Of a stretch of 44,874 nt of DNA, positions 16,771 through 25,900 are shown one piece after another. The notes under the pieces are model-generated. The model had not been told where the DNA came from. It ran no database searches and was given only the letters and a program-made list of their open reading frames with translations. Numbering within the stretch: the stretch's first letter is position 1; every line of letters starts with the position of its first letter. The DNA is from JAVMKJ01 sp031732875 (GTDB lineage: Bacteria > Pseudomonadota > Gammaproteobacteria > Competibacterales > Competibacteraceae): positions 1 to 44,874 of the forward strand of contig JAVMKL010000033.1 of NCBI GenBank assembly GCA_031732875.1. Direction: 5' to 3'. A program made the translations under genes and the position numbers.

Positions 16771-17514
16771 ATGTCAAAAGTCGCAGTCGTTACCGGTGGT
16801 ATCGGTGGTCTGGGCACGGCCATGTGCAAGGCGCTGGCCGAACAGGGCCGGCGACCGGTCGCGGTCGATTACAACGGCCTCAGCCAGGAGGTCGTCGACA
16901 AGTGGAAGGCCGCTCGTAAGGCGGAAGGCCTCGATATTCCGGTCTATCTGGCCGATGTCACCGACTTCAATTCCTGCGCCGAGGTGTGCAAGAAGATCGA
17001 AGCCGAAATCGGCCCGATCGAAATCCTGGTCAACAACGCCGGCATCACCCGCGACGCCATGTTCCACAAGATGACGCCCGAGCAGTGGGACGCGGTTCTC
17101 AAGACCAACCTGTACAGCCTCTTCAACATGACCAAGCAGGTCTACGAAGGGATGGTCGGGCGGGGCTGGGGCCGCATCATCAACATCGCGTCGGTGAACG
17201 GCCTCAGGGGCCAGGCCGGTCAGAGCAACTATTCCGCCACCAAGTCGGCGGTCTACGGCTTCAACAAGGCGCTGGCGCAAGAGTGCGTCAAGAAAGGCGT
17301 GACGGTCAACTCCATTTCTCCGGGCTACATCGGCACCGAAATGGTGCGGGCCATCCGTGAGGACGTCCTGCAGAAGGTTATCGCCGGCATTCCGGCCGCT
17401 CGGCTGGGCGAACCCTCCGAGATCGCGCGTACCGTCGCCTTCCTGGCCGCCGACGATGCTGGCTACATCACCGGCGAGGATATTACCGTCAACGGCGGTC
17501 TCTATTACCACTAA
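16771..17514 (+). CDS. phaB: Acetoacetyl-CoA reductase
   Basis: A 247-residue short-chain dehydrogenase that reduces acetoacetyl-CoA to (R)-3-hydroxybutyryl-CoA, the PHA monomer. The cofactor loop is TGGIGGLG (8-15). The catalytic residues are Ser141, Tyr154 and Lys158 in YSATK. The ending DITVNGGLYYH is typical of PhaB. GAGGAGGGAG sits just upstream of the ATG. It lies between phaA and phaR. Confidence 0.95.
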   Translation: MSKVAVVTGGIGGLGTAMCKALAEQGRRPVAVDYNGLSQEVVDKWKAARKAEGLDIPVYLADVTDFNSCAEVCKKIEAEIGPIEILVNNAGITRDAMFHKMTPEQWDAVLKTNLYSLFNMTKQVYEGMVGRGWGRIINIASVNGLRGQAGQSNYSATKSAVYGFNKALAQECVKKGVTVNSISPGYIGTEMVRAIREDVLQKVIAGIPAARLGEPSEIARTVAFLAADDAGYITGEDITVNGGLYYH

Positions 17515-17524
17515 GTCCTGAACC

Positions 17525-17556
17525 GCGCGGCGCCGCCGGGAAGGCCAGCGCCGCGC
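17525..17556 (+). promoter_or_regulatory. Hairpin between phaB and phaR
   Basis: GCGCGGCGC (17525-17533) is exactly complementary to GCGCCGCGC (17548-17556) with a 14-nt loop. It fills most of the 62-base gap. Without a T run it may be a stability element or attenuating structure that lowers phaR relative to phaAB; this is inference from position. Confidence 0.4.
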
Positions 17557-17576
17557 CGTTCCAACATACGCCTGCC

Positions 17577-18146
17577 ATGAGCGAACCGCGCGTCATCAAG
17601 AAATACCCGAATCGCCGTCTATACGATACGGCCATCAGCAGCTACATCACCCTCGAGGATGTCAAGCAACTGGTGCTGGACCGCGCCATTTTCCATGTCA
17701 TCGATGCCCGGACCAATACCGACATCACGCGCGGGATCCTTCTGCAAATCATCAGCGAACAGGAAGAACAGGGCACTCCGATCTTCACCTCGGACGTGCT
17801 GGCGCACATCATCCGCTTCTACGGCGACACGCTGCAGGGCATGATGGGTAACTACCTGGAAAAAAGCCTGCAGGCGTTCGTGGACCAGCAGCATCTGTTT
17901 CGAGAACAGATGCGCACGTTCATCGGCAAGAATCCGCTGGCGATGATGACCGAGCTGGTGGAACACAACCTGACGCTGTGGAAGAACGTCAACGAGCAAC
18001 TCCAGAAGCCGTTCAATCCCCTGGCGACAACCGCCGACCCAGCCCCTTCGCCCCAGCAAGCCGCTCAACCCAACAATCCGAACCCGGTCGTCGAACGGGA
18101 AAAAGCCACGAAGGAACGAAAAGCCAGGAAGGACCGGGACGGCTGA
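17577..18146 (+). CDS. phaR: PHA synthesis regulator PhaR
   Basis: A 189-residue regulator with the PHB/PHA-accumulation DNA-binding domain at the N-terminus (KKYPNRRLYDTAISSYITLE) followed by the central PHB_acc domain (about 65-125). PhaR proteins bind DNA and nascent PHA granules and repress phasin and pha genes until polymer is present. The C-terminal 45 residues are proline- and glutamine-rich, then highly charged, and are probably disordered. Located downstream of phaAB and facing phaC. Confidence 0.92.
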   Translation: MSEPRVIKKYPNRRLYDTAISSYITLEDVKQLVLDRAIFHVIDARTNTDITRGILLQIISEQEEQGTPIFTSDVLAHIIRFYGDTLQGMMGNYLEKSLQAFVDQQHLFREQMRTFIGKNPLAMMTELVEHNLTLWKNVNEQLQKPFNPLATTADPAPSPQQAAQPNNPNPVVEREKATKERKARKDRDG

Positions 18147-18165
18147 TTACCCTGGGTGGCTCGAC

Positions 18166-18181
18166 CGCCATCGCGGTGGCG
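18166..18181. terminator. Small dyad between convergent phaR and phaC
   Basis: CGCCA (18166-18170) and TGGCG (18177-18181) flank TCGCGG in the 52-base gap between phaR and phaC. It is short and has no T run; it is only a weak candidate for a shared transcript end. Confidence 0.25.
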
Positions 18182-18198
18182 CGCGAGATCGATGCCCC

Positions 18199-19254
18199 CT
18201 AGCGCGCCAGCAACCAGGACGCGATGGTCGTCGGAACCTCGCGCTGGGCGCGGGCGCTGACGTAAATACCGATGTGCCCGCCCTTGAAGGAAAATTCCGA
18301 GTAGTCCCGGCTACCGCAACATTCGGCGAGAGCCTTGGAAGCGGCTGGCGGCACCAGATGATCCTGGGTTGCATACACGTTCAGCACCGGCATGGTGACC
18401 TTCGTCAGATCGACTCGCCGGTCGCCGATTACCACCTCCCCCTCGACCAACTTGTTCTGCTGGAAGAACTCCTTGGCGAACTGACGGAACGCCTCGCCGG
18501 CCTGATCGGGGCTGTCGAAGATCCACTTCTCCATCCGCAGAAAATTCTTCAGTGCCTGGGCATCGTCCAGGATATCCACCAGATCCACGTACTTTTGCCC
18601 GGTCAGTCGGAACGGGCTCAGGGACAGGAAGGTGAAGTTTAGCAACTGGCCCGGCAGGTTGCCGAAGGTATCCACCAGCAAATCAACGTCCACGTGCCGG
18701 ATCAGATGGGTAAGCAGGTTGTCCGGAGTGTGAAAATCGACTGGCGTCACCATGGTGATCAGATTGCGGATCTTCTCCGGGTAGAGGGCGGCGAAGCACA
18801 GGCTCAGCGCGCCGCCTTGGCACACCCCCAACAGATTGATCGCGTCCAGCCCGCCGCGCTCGCGCAAAACGTCCACGCAATGGCCGATGTAGCGATGGAC
18901 GTAGTCTCCCAGCGTCAGATGCCGGTCGCCGGCATCAGCATAGCCCCAGTCGATCAGGTAGACGTCCAGCCCGGCGTCCAGCAGCCCCCGGATCATGGAA
19001 CGGTCTTCTTGCAAATCCATCATGTAGGGCCGGTTGACCAGGGCGTAAACGATCAGCAGAGGCACCGGATGCGGTTCCGCGACCCGGGGCTGGTAGCGGT
19101 ACAGCGTGAGCTTGTCTTCCCGGTGGATCGGATCCCGGGGCGACACGCCGGTTTCGATCTCGCCCACTTCGCCCAGCATTCGGGCACCCTGCGCTATCCG
19201 GGCGCTAAAGCCCTGGAGTTCCGCGGCGATCTGTTCGGGACTAAGGTTGATCAT
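18199..19254 (-). CDS. phaC: Class III poly(3-hydroxyalkanoate) synthase, catalytic subunit PhaC
   Basis: A 351-residue polymerase of the alpha/beta-hydrolase fold. The lipase-like box is GVCQGG with nucleophile Cys145. Asp298 (in TQDHLVP) and His327 (in KGGHIG) complete the triad. The short length (about 350 instead of about 590 residues) is diagnostic of class III enzymes, which work with PhaE. It starts four bases inside the end of phaE (ATGA), so the subunits are translationally coupled. The enzyme acts at the PHA granule surface. Confidence 0.95.
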   Translation of the reverse strand: MINLSPEQIAAELQGFSARIAQGARMLGEVGEIETGVSPRDPIHREDKLTLYRYQPRVAEPHPVPLLIVYALVNRPYMMDLQEDRSMIRGLLDAGLDVYLIDWGYADAGDRHLTLGDYVHRYIGHCVDVLRERGGLDAINLLGVCQGGALSLCFAALYPEKIRNLITMVTPVDFHTPDNLLTHLIRHVDVDLLVDTFGNLPGQLLNFTFLSLSPFRLTGQKYVDLVDILDDAQALKNFLRMEKWIFDSPDQAGEAFRQFAKEFFQQNKLVEGEVVIGDRRVDLTKVTMPVLNVYATQDHLVPPAASKALAECCGSRDYSEFSFKGGHIGIYVSARAQREVPTTIASWLLAR

Positions 19255-19847
19255 GAGCGAGCTTCACCTTTCGAGTAGCAGGCGAACAGGGCGTTGAACA
19301 GGCGACCACTGATATCGCTGTATTCGGAGCCGCGCAGCATCCTGCCGTAGGTCTCCTCGTTGCAGTCCACCCACAGGTTGTACAACTCGCGCAGGCTCCC
19401 GACCGATTCACCTGCGGCCGCCCGCTCGCCGAGCCGTTGTTCCATCAAATCCAGCGCTTCCAGGGCCGCCCGCCGCAGGAGTTCGAGGTATTCGTTCTGG
19501 GTACGTTGATAAGCTCCCCAGGCAGAGGCGTTCCGGTCATCCGGCGCGGGGATGGACATTCCCAGCGCGGCGGTGGCCTGCCGCCAGGTGTCCAGGCTCA
19601 GAGTCCATAGTTGGGCCAGTTCCGGGTTGGCGCCCGGATCGATGGCGGACTGGGCGATGGTCTCCCGGAACTGGTCGAAATGCCGGCGCAGGGCTGTGTC
19701 CCAATCGGCTTCGGCGCGGAGGGTGTCCTGAAACCGCTCGGCGAACTGGCGCGTTTGTTCGCCGAAGGCCAGATAGGTGCGCGCCTGTTTGAGCAGCAGT
19801 TCGATGTCGAACATGCCGAAATCGAATTTGTCGGTTTGATCGGCCAT
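19251..19847 (-). CDS. phaE: Class III PHA synthase subunit PhaE (short form)
   Basis: A 198-residue, mostly helical protein. The conserved C-terminal PhaE segment (ELYNLWVDCNEETYGRML to SGRLFNALF) is intact. The N-terminal half is shorter than in Allochromatium PhaE, which is about 357 residues. The ATG at 19847 is assigned because the frame further upstream lacks similarity; no strong ribosome-binding site precedes it. The gene order phaE-phaC with a four-base overlap supports the call. PhaE is needed for PhaC activity and polymer priming. Confidence 0.85.
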   Translation of the reverse strand: MADQTDKFDFGMFDIELLLKQARTYLAFGEQTRQFAERFQDTLRAEADWDTALRRHFDQFRETIAQSAIDPGANPELAQLWTLSLDTWRQATAALGMSIPAPDDRNASAWGAYQRTQNEYLELLRRAALEALDLMEQRLGERAAAGESVGSLRELYNLWVDCNEETYGRMLRGSEYSDISGRLFNALFACYSKGEARS

Positions 19848-19926
19848 TGGGTGGCGTCTTGGGTTTTCGTATATTGGAGGTAGATAAAAAGTGTAGTCGC
19901 TGGCTGCCGCTTCCGCCGGGATTCCT

Positions 19927-21405
19927 TCAGGGGGAGACCTTTTTGGAAACCGGCAGGTTCTGGGCGATGGCTTCCGCCTTGAATTGCTTGAGCCTGGCCT
20001 GCAACTGGGCTTCCTGATTCGGAGATATGCCGGGATTCCGGAGCCCAAGTTCGAGTTGCTCGATGGCGGGCAGCAGTTCGCCGTTCAGATAATGATATTC
20101 GGCCATGGTGGCGTGGGTCGCCGCCATGTCGCCCGCCCGTTGCGCCGCTTGCGCGTAGGTCGCATACAACTGGGGATCGTTGGGACGGCGGCGCAAGTGC
20201 GGTTGCAGCAATCGCATCGCCAGCTTCGGGTCGCCCTGGGTGGTCAACGCCTGCCCGTAATGCATCGCCAGGGTGAAGTCGTCCGGATAGAGCTGGCGCG
20301 CATCCTCGAACAGCCGCCAGGCCTGGGCCCGGTCGCCCTTGGCCAAGGCGATTTCCGCTGCTTCGATCCGGAACGCCAGCCGGTCGGAATCGCTTTTGAG
20401 CAGGCGTGCGATTTGTTGCTGGGCATCGTCGTAACGGCCGGCCTGTCTGAGCGCCAGCGCGTAAGCGTAACGGGTAGCCGTTTCGTTGGCGGCATCTTCC
20501 TTGGCCAGCGTGATCTCGAGATTCCGGATGAGCGTGTGGGTGTCGTCGGTCGCCAACACCAGCGCCCGGGCCTTGGCGAGATCGTAGGCCTTGCGGTCGC
20601 GGGACGGGGCGCGCCGGATCGGTGGGATTTCGACCCGATCCTGGGTATCCGCGACCCGATTTTCCGGCCGGGGGTGGGTGAGCAGCATTTCCGGAACCTG
20701 ATTGCGCGCCTCGCCGCTCGACAAGCGTTCCAGCTTGGTAAAGAAGTCGGTCATGCCCCTGGGGTCGAAACCGGCCTTGGCCAGCAGTTGCATGCCGATG
20801 CGGTCGGCCTCCTGCTCGTTGGCGCGGGTGAAGCTGATCTGATGTTGGGCGCCGGCGGCCATGGTCCCGACCATCGCTGCCTGGCCGGCCTGCTTGCTGG
20901 CCGCCGCCAGCGCCGCCCCGGCGATCATCGCCGCCGCCATCGGCAGCGTCAGTCGCTTCATGTCGGCGATGGCGCGCACGATGTGGCGCTGCGAAACGTG
21001 GGCGATCTCATGGGCCATGACTCCGGCCAGTTCGTCTTCCCGCTGGGTGGCCAGCAACAGGCCAGCGTTGACGCCGATGAAGTTGTGCGGCAGCGCAAAG
21101 GCGTTGATACCGGAATCGCGAACCATGAAGAAATTGTAGGGCGCGTCGCTTCGATCGGCATAGGTGACGATACTCTGGCCGATGGAATTGAGGTACTCGT
21201 TCAGTTGCACGTCGCCCATCACCATATCGCGCTCGCGCAGCTTCCGCATGATTTCCAGGCCCAATTTCTGCTCCTCGTCGGGACCGAAGTCAACCTGGGA
21301 AGGATCGCCGATATCGGGCAGACGAATGGATTGCGCGGACGGCCGGACGAAGGGAGTCATACCGACGATCAGGCACAGGATCAGGGGAGTCAGGCGACGG
21401 GGCAT
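19927..21405 (-). CDS. M48 family metalloprotease with TPR repeats (BepA-like)
   Basis: A 492-residue periplasmic zinc protease. A signal peptide occupies about residues 1-24 (ending PSAQS). The zinc motif is H132-E133-xx-H136 in AHEIAHVSQRH, with the third ligand in NEQEADRIG. After residue 250 the protein consists of helical TPR-like repeats. BepA/YfgC proteins monitor outer-membrane protein and LptD assembly. The length and layout match BepA (about 487 residues). It is divergent from tusA. Confidence 0.9.
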   Translation of the reverse strand: MPRRLTPLILCLIVGMTPFVRPSAQSIRLPDIGDPSQVDFGPDEEQKLGLEIMRKLRERDMVMGDVQLNEYLNSIGQSIVTYADRSDAPYNFFMVRDSGINAFALPHNFIGVNAGLLLATQREDELAGVMAHEIAHVSQRHIVRAIADMKRLTLPMAAAMIAGAALAAASKQAGQAAMVGTMAAGAQHQISFTRANEQEADRIGMQLLAKAGFDPRGMTDFFTKLERLSSGEARNQVPEMLLTHPRPENRVADTQDRVEIPPIRRAPSRDRKAYDLAKARALVLATDDTHTLIRNLEITLAKEDAANETATRYAYALALRQAGRYDDAQQQIARLLKSDSDRLAFRIEAAEIALAKGDRAQAWRLFEDARQLYPDDFTLAMHYGQALTTQGDPKLAMRLLQPHLRRRPNDPQLYATYAQAAQRAGDMAATHATMAEYHYLNGELLPAIEQLELGLRNPGISPNQEAQLQARLKQFKAEAIAQNLPVSKKVSP

Positions 21406-21549
21406 GGGATTTCCACAAACGGGTTATGGTCTGTCATCAGACTCGGCATCGGGTCAGGGGTTCCGGGATTTGCGCCAGCGGGTCGTGCGTGTTTGAATGA
21501 CCATATCGCGCTCTTCCCGAATCTTTCCCTCTTCGTGTCGGAACCTGCC

Positions 21550-21786
21550 ATGACCACTATCGACGCCGAACTGGACGCCTCCGGGCTGGACTGCCCGCTG
21601 CCGATTCTCAAGGCCAAGAAGGCGCTGGCCAGCCTGCGCGGCGGGCAGGTATTGCGGGTCGTCGCCACCGACCCCGATTCGATCCGGGATTTCGAGGTGT
21701 TCGGCCGACAGTTGGGCCATGCCCTGCTGGAAGTGCGCGAGGATGGCGGACGGTACTATTTTCTGCTGCGCAAGCGAGAGGATTGA
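21550..21786 (+). CDS. tusA: TusA-family sulfurtransferase
   Basis: A 78-residue sulfur-carrier protein. The signature LDCPLPILKAKKAL contains the acceptor Cys15 in CPxP. Members relay persulfide sulfur for tRNA thiolation, molybdenum cofactor or sulfur oxidation. No dsr or rhodanese genes are alongside, so a housekeeping tRNA role is likeliest. It is followed by a hairpin with a T run at 21921-21951. Confidence 0.9.
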   Translation: MTTIDAELDASGLDCPLPILKAKKALASLRGGQVLRVVATDPDSIRDFEVFGRQLGHALLEVREDGGRYYFLLRKRED

Positions 21787-21920
21787 GCGGGCGAGGAGAT
21801 CCTGGTCTTGCCGGTCTGAGTGGAGGCGTGCAGCAGAAAATATTTCTTCTGGTCGATCGGGCTGAGGATCTCATCCAAACCCGGCGTTGCAGCGGGGGCA
21901 AACAGTCATGGTCTTCTGTC

Positions 21921-21951
21921 GCGCCTCTCGTGGAAACCCAGAGGCGTTTTT
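21921..21951 (+). terminator. Intrinsic terminator downstream of tusA
   Basis: CGCCTCT (21922-21928) pairs with AGAGGCG (21940-21946) around an 11-nt loop and is followed by TTTTT (21947-21951). This is the standard rho-independent layout on the plus strand, 135 bases after the tusA stop. Confidence 0.75.
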
Positions 21952-21998
21952 CCACAGCCCCGGTAAGCTAAGCGATTGAAAAAACTCTTACCCCCGCC

Positions 21999-22022
21999 CC
22001 TCTCCCACCTGCGGGCGAGAGG
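21999..22022. repeat. Dispersed CT/GA palindrome
   Basis: CCTCTC (21999-22004) pairs with GAGAGG (22017-22022). The wider segment CCCCCGCCC to GCGAGAGGTT recurs with variation at 28665-28695 (CCCCCGCCC to GCGAGAGAGGTT), suggesting a family of small REP-like elements. Confidence 0.45.
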
Positions 22023-22141
22023 TTTCCGTACGGCGCCCAGCTTACCAAAAGCGCCTCGGCGGCGGATGATGGATTTTGTTCCGCCTTACCCCTATGTTCT
22101 TGGAATATCAAAAAAATAGGGAACATCAGAAAACAACCCCC

Positions 22142-25100
22142 ATGTCCGAATCTCCCACCCCTGCTTCCGCCCGCTGGCAGTTCTGGATCGACCGGGGCGG
22201 CACGTTCACCGATATCGTCGCCCGGCACCCGGATGGCCGACTGGTGACGCACAAGCTGCTGTCGGACAATCCCGAGCATTACGCCGACGCCGCCTTGCAA
22301 GGCATTCGCGACGTGCTGGACGTGCCGGCGGATCAGCCGATTCCCACCGATCGGATCGCGGCGGTGAAAATGGGCACCACCGTCGCCACCAACGCCCTGT
22401 TGGAGCGCAAGGGCGATCGCACCCTGCTGCTGATCACCCGCGGCTTCCGCGACGCCCTGCGCATCGCCTATCAGAACCGACCCAAGCTGTTCGCCCGCCA
22501 GATCGTGCTGCCGGAATTGCTCTACGAGCGGGTGGCGGAGGTATGCGAGCGAGTCTCGGCGCAGGGTGAAATTCTCGTCCCGTTCGAGCCTTCCAGCGCC
22601 CGCGCGCCGCTGGAGGACGCCTGGCGGGCCGGCATTCGCGCCGTCGCCGTCGTCTTTCTGCACGGCTACCGCTATCCGGAACACGAACGGCGGGCGGCGG
22701 AACTCGCCCGCGAGATCGGCTTCACCCAGATTTCGATCTCGCACGAGGTCAGCCCGCTGATGAAGCTGGTCGGGCGCGGCGACACCACGGTGGTGGACGC
22801 CTACCTGTCGCCGATCCTGCGCCGCTACGTCGACCGGGTCGCCGCCGAACTGGGCAACGTCCGGCTGCTGTTCATGCAATCCAACGGCGGACTGACCGAC
22901 GCCCGCCGCTTCCAGGGCAAGGACAGCATTCTGTCCGGCCCAGCCGGTGGGATCGTCGGCGCGGCGCGCGCCGCCGCCCGTGCCGGCTTCGACCGGATCA
23001 TCACGTTCGACATGGGTGGTACTTCCACCGATGTCGCCCACTACGCCGGCGAGTACGAACGCGCCTTTGAAACGCTGGTGGCCGGTGTGCGACTGCGGGC
23101 ACCGATGCTGCACATTCACACCGTAGCGGCGGGTGGGGGCTCGATCTGCCGCTTCGACGGCAGCCGACCGCGGGTGGGACCGGAATCGGCCGGCGCCAAT
23201 CCGGGCCCGGCCTGCTACCGGCGCGGCGGACCGCTAACCGTGACTGATTGCAACGTACTGCTGGGACGGATTCAGCCCGAGTTCTTCCCGCGCGTGTTCG
23301 GCCCCGACCAGGATCAGCCTCTGGATCGCGCAACGGTTCTCGGCCAGTTCGAGAAGTTGGCCGAAGAGATTCGGATTGCGACAGGTAAGGCCTACACCCC
23401 GGTGGAGTTGGCCGAGGGTTTCCTGAAAATCGCCGTCGAAAACATGGCGAACGCCATCAGGCAGATTTCGACCCAGCGCGGCCACGACGCGACCGAGTAC
23501 ACCCTGTGCTGCTTCGGCGGCGCCGGCGGCCAGCACGCCTGCGCGGTGGCCGATGCGTTGGGAATGCCGGCCATCTTCATCCATCCCTTTGCCGGCGTGC
23601 TCTCGGCTTACGGCATGGGTTTGGCCGATGCCCGGTTGCTTGAGGAACGCGCGATTGAAGCGCTGTTGAACGTCGATTTGTCGCCGATGCTGGAACGGGT
23701 TTTCGCCGAACTGGAACGGGCTGGGCGCAACAAGATGGAAGGGCAGGACATCCCCGCCGCGCGAATTCAAACCGTCCGTTCCGTCCGCTTGCGCTACGCC
23801 GGAAGCGATACCGCGCTGAGCGTGGCCGCCGGTGAAGCGGGCGAACTGGCCGACCGCTTCGCCGCCGCTCACCGACTACGCTACGGCTTCGTCATGCCGG
23901 ACAAGGAGTTAATCGTGGAAGCGGCGGCGGTCGAGGTGATCGGCGGTGGGTTTGATGCCACCCCCCCCGGCACCGACGCGCCACTCCTCCTCGAAAGGGA
24001 GGGAAAAGCACGGCCGGCTTCGCAACCTGCGGCGACGGTGAATTTGCGTATCGCCGGGGCCGAGATCGCCGCCCCGTTCCACCGGCGCGAGGACTTGCGG
24101 CCCGGCGACCGCATCGTCGGCCCGGCCATCGTCGGGGAAACCGGCGCCACCACCCTGATCGACCCAGGCTGGCAAGCCGAGGTCACGGCGCGAAACGATC
24201 TGGTATTGAGCCGCCACCAACCGCGCCCGCGCCAAGCGGCGGTCGGCACCGCCGTGGACCCGATCATGCTGGAGGTGTTCAACAATCTGTTCATGGCCAT
24301 CGCCGAGCAGATGGGTGTGACCCTGGCCAACACCGCGCATTCGGTGAACATCAAGGAACGGCTGGATTTTTCCTGCGCCCTATTCGACCAAAACGGCGAA
24401 CTCATCGCCAACGCGCCGCATATCCCGGTCCACCTCGGCTCGATGGGCGAAGCGGTGCGGGCGGTCATCCAAGCCAACGGCGGCCGGTTCCAGCCCGGCG
24501 ACGCCTACGCCACGAACGCACCCTATCACGGTGGGACGCATCTACCGGACATCACCGTCATTACCCCCGTGTTCGACGAGGCCGGACGGAAAGCGCTGTT
24601 CCACGTCGCCTCGCGCGGCCATCACGCCGACATCGGCGGCATCGCGCCCGGATCGATGCCGCCGGACAGCGTCGCCATCGAGCAGGAGGGGATATTACTG
24701 GACAATTTCCCGCTGGTGAGCGGTGGTCGATTCCGCGAACGAGAGCTGCTGGAGCGGCTGGCCGCCGGCCCCTGGCCGGCCCGCAATCCCCGTCAGAACC
24801 TGGCCGACCTGCAAGCGCAGATCGCCGCCAACGAGAAGGGCGCTCGGGAATTGCGGCGGATGGTGGCGCACTTCGGGCTGGACACGGTTCATGCCTACAT
24901 GGGGCACGTGCAGGACAACGCCGCCGAACAGGTCCGCCGGACGCTGGACCGGCTGCGGGATGGCGCGTTCGCCTGCGAAATGGACAACGGCGCGATCATC
25001 CGGGTCGCCATCCGTCTGGACCGGGAACGGCGTTCGGCCCGGATCGATTTCACCGGCACCTCGCCGCGACAGGCCAATAACTTCAACGCCCCCCGGGCGG

Positions 25101-25813
25101 TGTGCCTGGCGGCGGTGCTGTACGTGTTCCGCACCCTGGTGGACGACGATATCCCACTGAATGCCGGCTGCCTGCGACCGCTAGAGATCGCCATCCCCGA
25201 AGATAGCCTGCTCGATCCCCGCCCGCCGGCGGCGGTGGTAGCGGGCAACGTCGAAACCTCGCAATGCGTGGTCGACGCGCTGTACGGCGCGCTCGGCGTC
25301 ATGGCTGCCGCTCAGGGCACCATGAACAACTTCACCTTCGGCAACGACCGCTATCAGTACTACGAGACGATCTGCGGCGGCGGCGGCGCCGGACCCGGAT
25401 TCAATGGCGCCTCGGCGGTGCACACCCATATGACCAATTCCCGGTTGACCGACCCGGAAGTACTGGAGTGGCGATTTCCGGTGCGGGTGGAGGAATTCCG
25501 CATCCGCGAGGACAGCGGCGGCGCAGGCCGTTGGCACGGCGGTGACGGGGTCGTCCGCCGCATCCGCTTCCTGGAACCGATGACCGCCGCCATTCTCTCG
25601 GGACGGCGGCGGATCGCACCTTACGGGCTGAACGGCGGCGAATCGGGCAGGGTCGGGCGCAACGCGGTGGAACGGGCCGATGGTGCGGTTGAGGAATTGT
25701 CGGGCACGGAGCAAGTGACGATGCGGCCCGACGATGTGTTCGTGATCGAAACACCGGGCGGGGGGGGTTGCGATTTCCCCACAAACCCACATCATATTGG
25801 CAGAATAGCGTGA
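22142..25813 (+). CDS. 5-oxoprolinase / hydantoinase, HyuA-HyuB fusion
   Basis: A 1223-residue cytoplasmic ATP-dependent amidohydrolase that opens 5-oxoproline or a hydantoin-like ring. The HyuA half begins WIDRGGTFTDIVA and contains the ATPase-type motif FDMGGTSTDVAHY. The HyuB half starts near residue 700 (VDPIMLEVFNN) and contains TNAPYHGGTHLPD and SRGHHADIGG. The fused, full-length form matches eukaryotic-type oxoprolinases and bacterial homologues. Around 23955-24010 a proline- and charge-rich insert interrupts the normal spacing. The start is uncertain: ATG 22142 fits homologues but has no ribosome-binding site, and upstream in-frame starts exist at 22076 and 22094. Confidence 0.92.
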   Translation: MSESPTPASARWQFWIDRGGTFTDIVARHPDGRLVTHKLLSDNPEHYADAALQGIRDVLDVPADQPIPTDRIAAVKMGTTVATNALLERKGDRTLLLITRGFRDALRIAYQNRPKLFARQIVLPELLYERVAEVCERVSAQGEILVPFEPSSARAPLEDAWRAGIRAVAVVFLHGYRYPEHERRAAELAREIGFTQISISHEVSPLMKLVGRGDTTVVDAYLSPILRRYVDRVAAELGNVRLLFMQSNGGLTDARRFQGKDSILSGPAGGIVGAARAAARAGFDRIITFDMGGTSTDVAHYAGEYERAFETLVAGVRLRAPMLHIHTVAAGGGSICRFDGSRPRVGPESAGANPGPACYRRGGPLTVTDCNVLLGRIQPEFFPRVFGPDQDQPLDRATVLGQFEKLAEEIRIATGKAYTPVELAEGFLKIAVENMANAIRQISTQRGHDATEYTLCCFGGAGGQHACAVADALGMPAIFIHPFAGVLSAYGMGLADARLLEERAIEALLNVDLSPMLERVFAELERAGRNKMEGQDIPAARIQTVRSVRLRYAGSDTALSVAAGEAGELADRFAAAHRLRYGFVMPDKELIVEAAAVEVIGGGFDATPPGTDAPLLLEREGKARPASQPAATVNLRIAGAEIAAPFHRREDLRPGDRIVGPAIVGETGATTLIDPGWQAEVTARNDLVLSRHQPRPRQAAVGTAVDPIMLEVFNNLFMAIAEQMGVTLANTAHSVNIKERLDFSCALFDQNGELIANAPHIPVHLGSMGEAVRAVIQANGGRFQPGDAYATNAPYHGGTHLPDITVITPVFDEAGRKALFHVASRGHHADIGGIAPGSMPPDSVAIEQEGILLDNFPLVSGGRFRERELLERLAAGPWPARNPRQNLADLQAQIAANEKGARELRRMVAHFGLDTVHAYMGHVQDNAAEQVRRTLDRLRDGAFACEMDNGAIIRVAIRLDRERRSARIDFTGTSPRQANNFNAPRAVCLAAVLYVFRTLVDDDIPLNAGCLRPLEIAIPEDSLLDPRPPAAVVAGNVETSQCVVDALYGALGVMAAAQGTMNNFTFGNDRYQYYETICGGGGAGPGFNGASAVHTHMTNSRLTDPEVLEWRFPVRVEEFRIREDSGGAGRWHGGDGVVRRIRFLEPMTAAILSGRRRIAPYGLNGGESGRVGRNAVERADGAVEELSGTEQVTMRPDDVFVIETPGGGGCDFPTNPHHIGRIA

Positions 25814-25900
25814 ATTATGCAGAATGCTCCATCGATGCGCTCCCGCGCTGAAAACCAGTGACGGTTCGTATCCACTTCTTGATCGATAGGGCTGGTTGCC

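Larger units (their letters stand above)
21787..22141. other. Intergenic region with terminator and palindrome
   Basis: These 355 bases separate tusA from the oxoprolinase gene. They contain an intrinsic terminator (21921-21951), a CCTCTC/GAGAGG palindrome (21999-22022) and an AT-rich stretch just before the next gene. No convincing reading frame was found. Confidence 0.5.
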
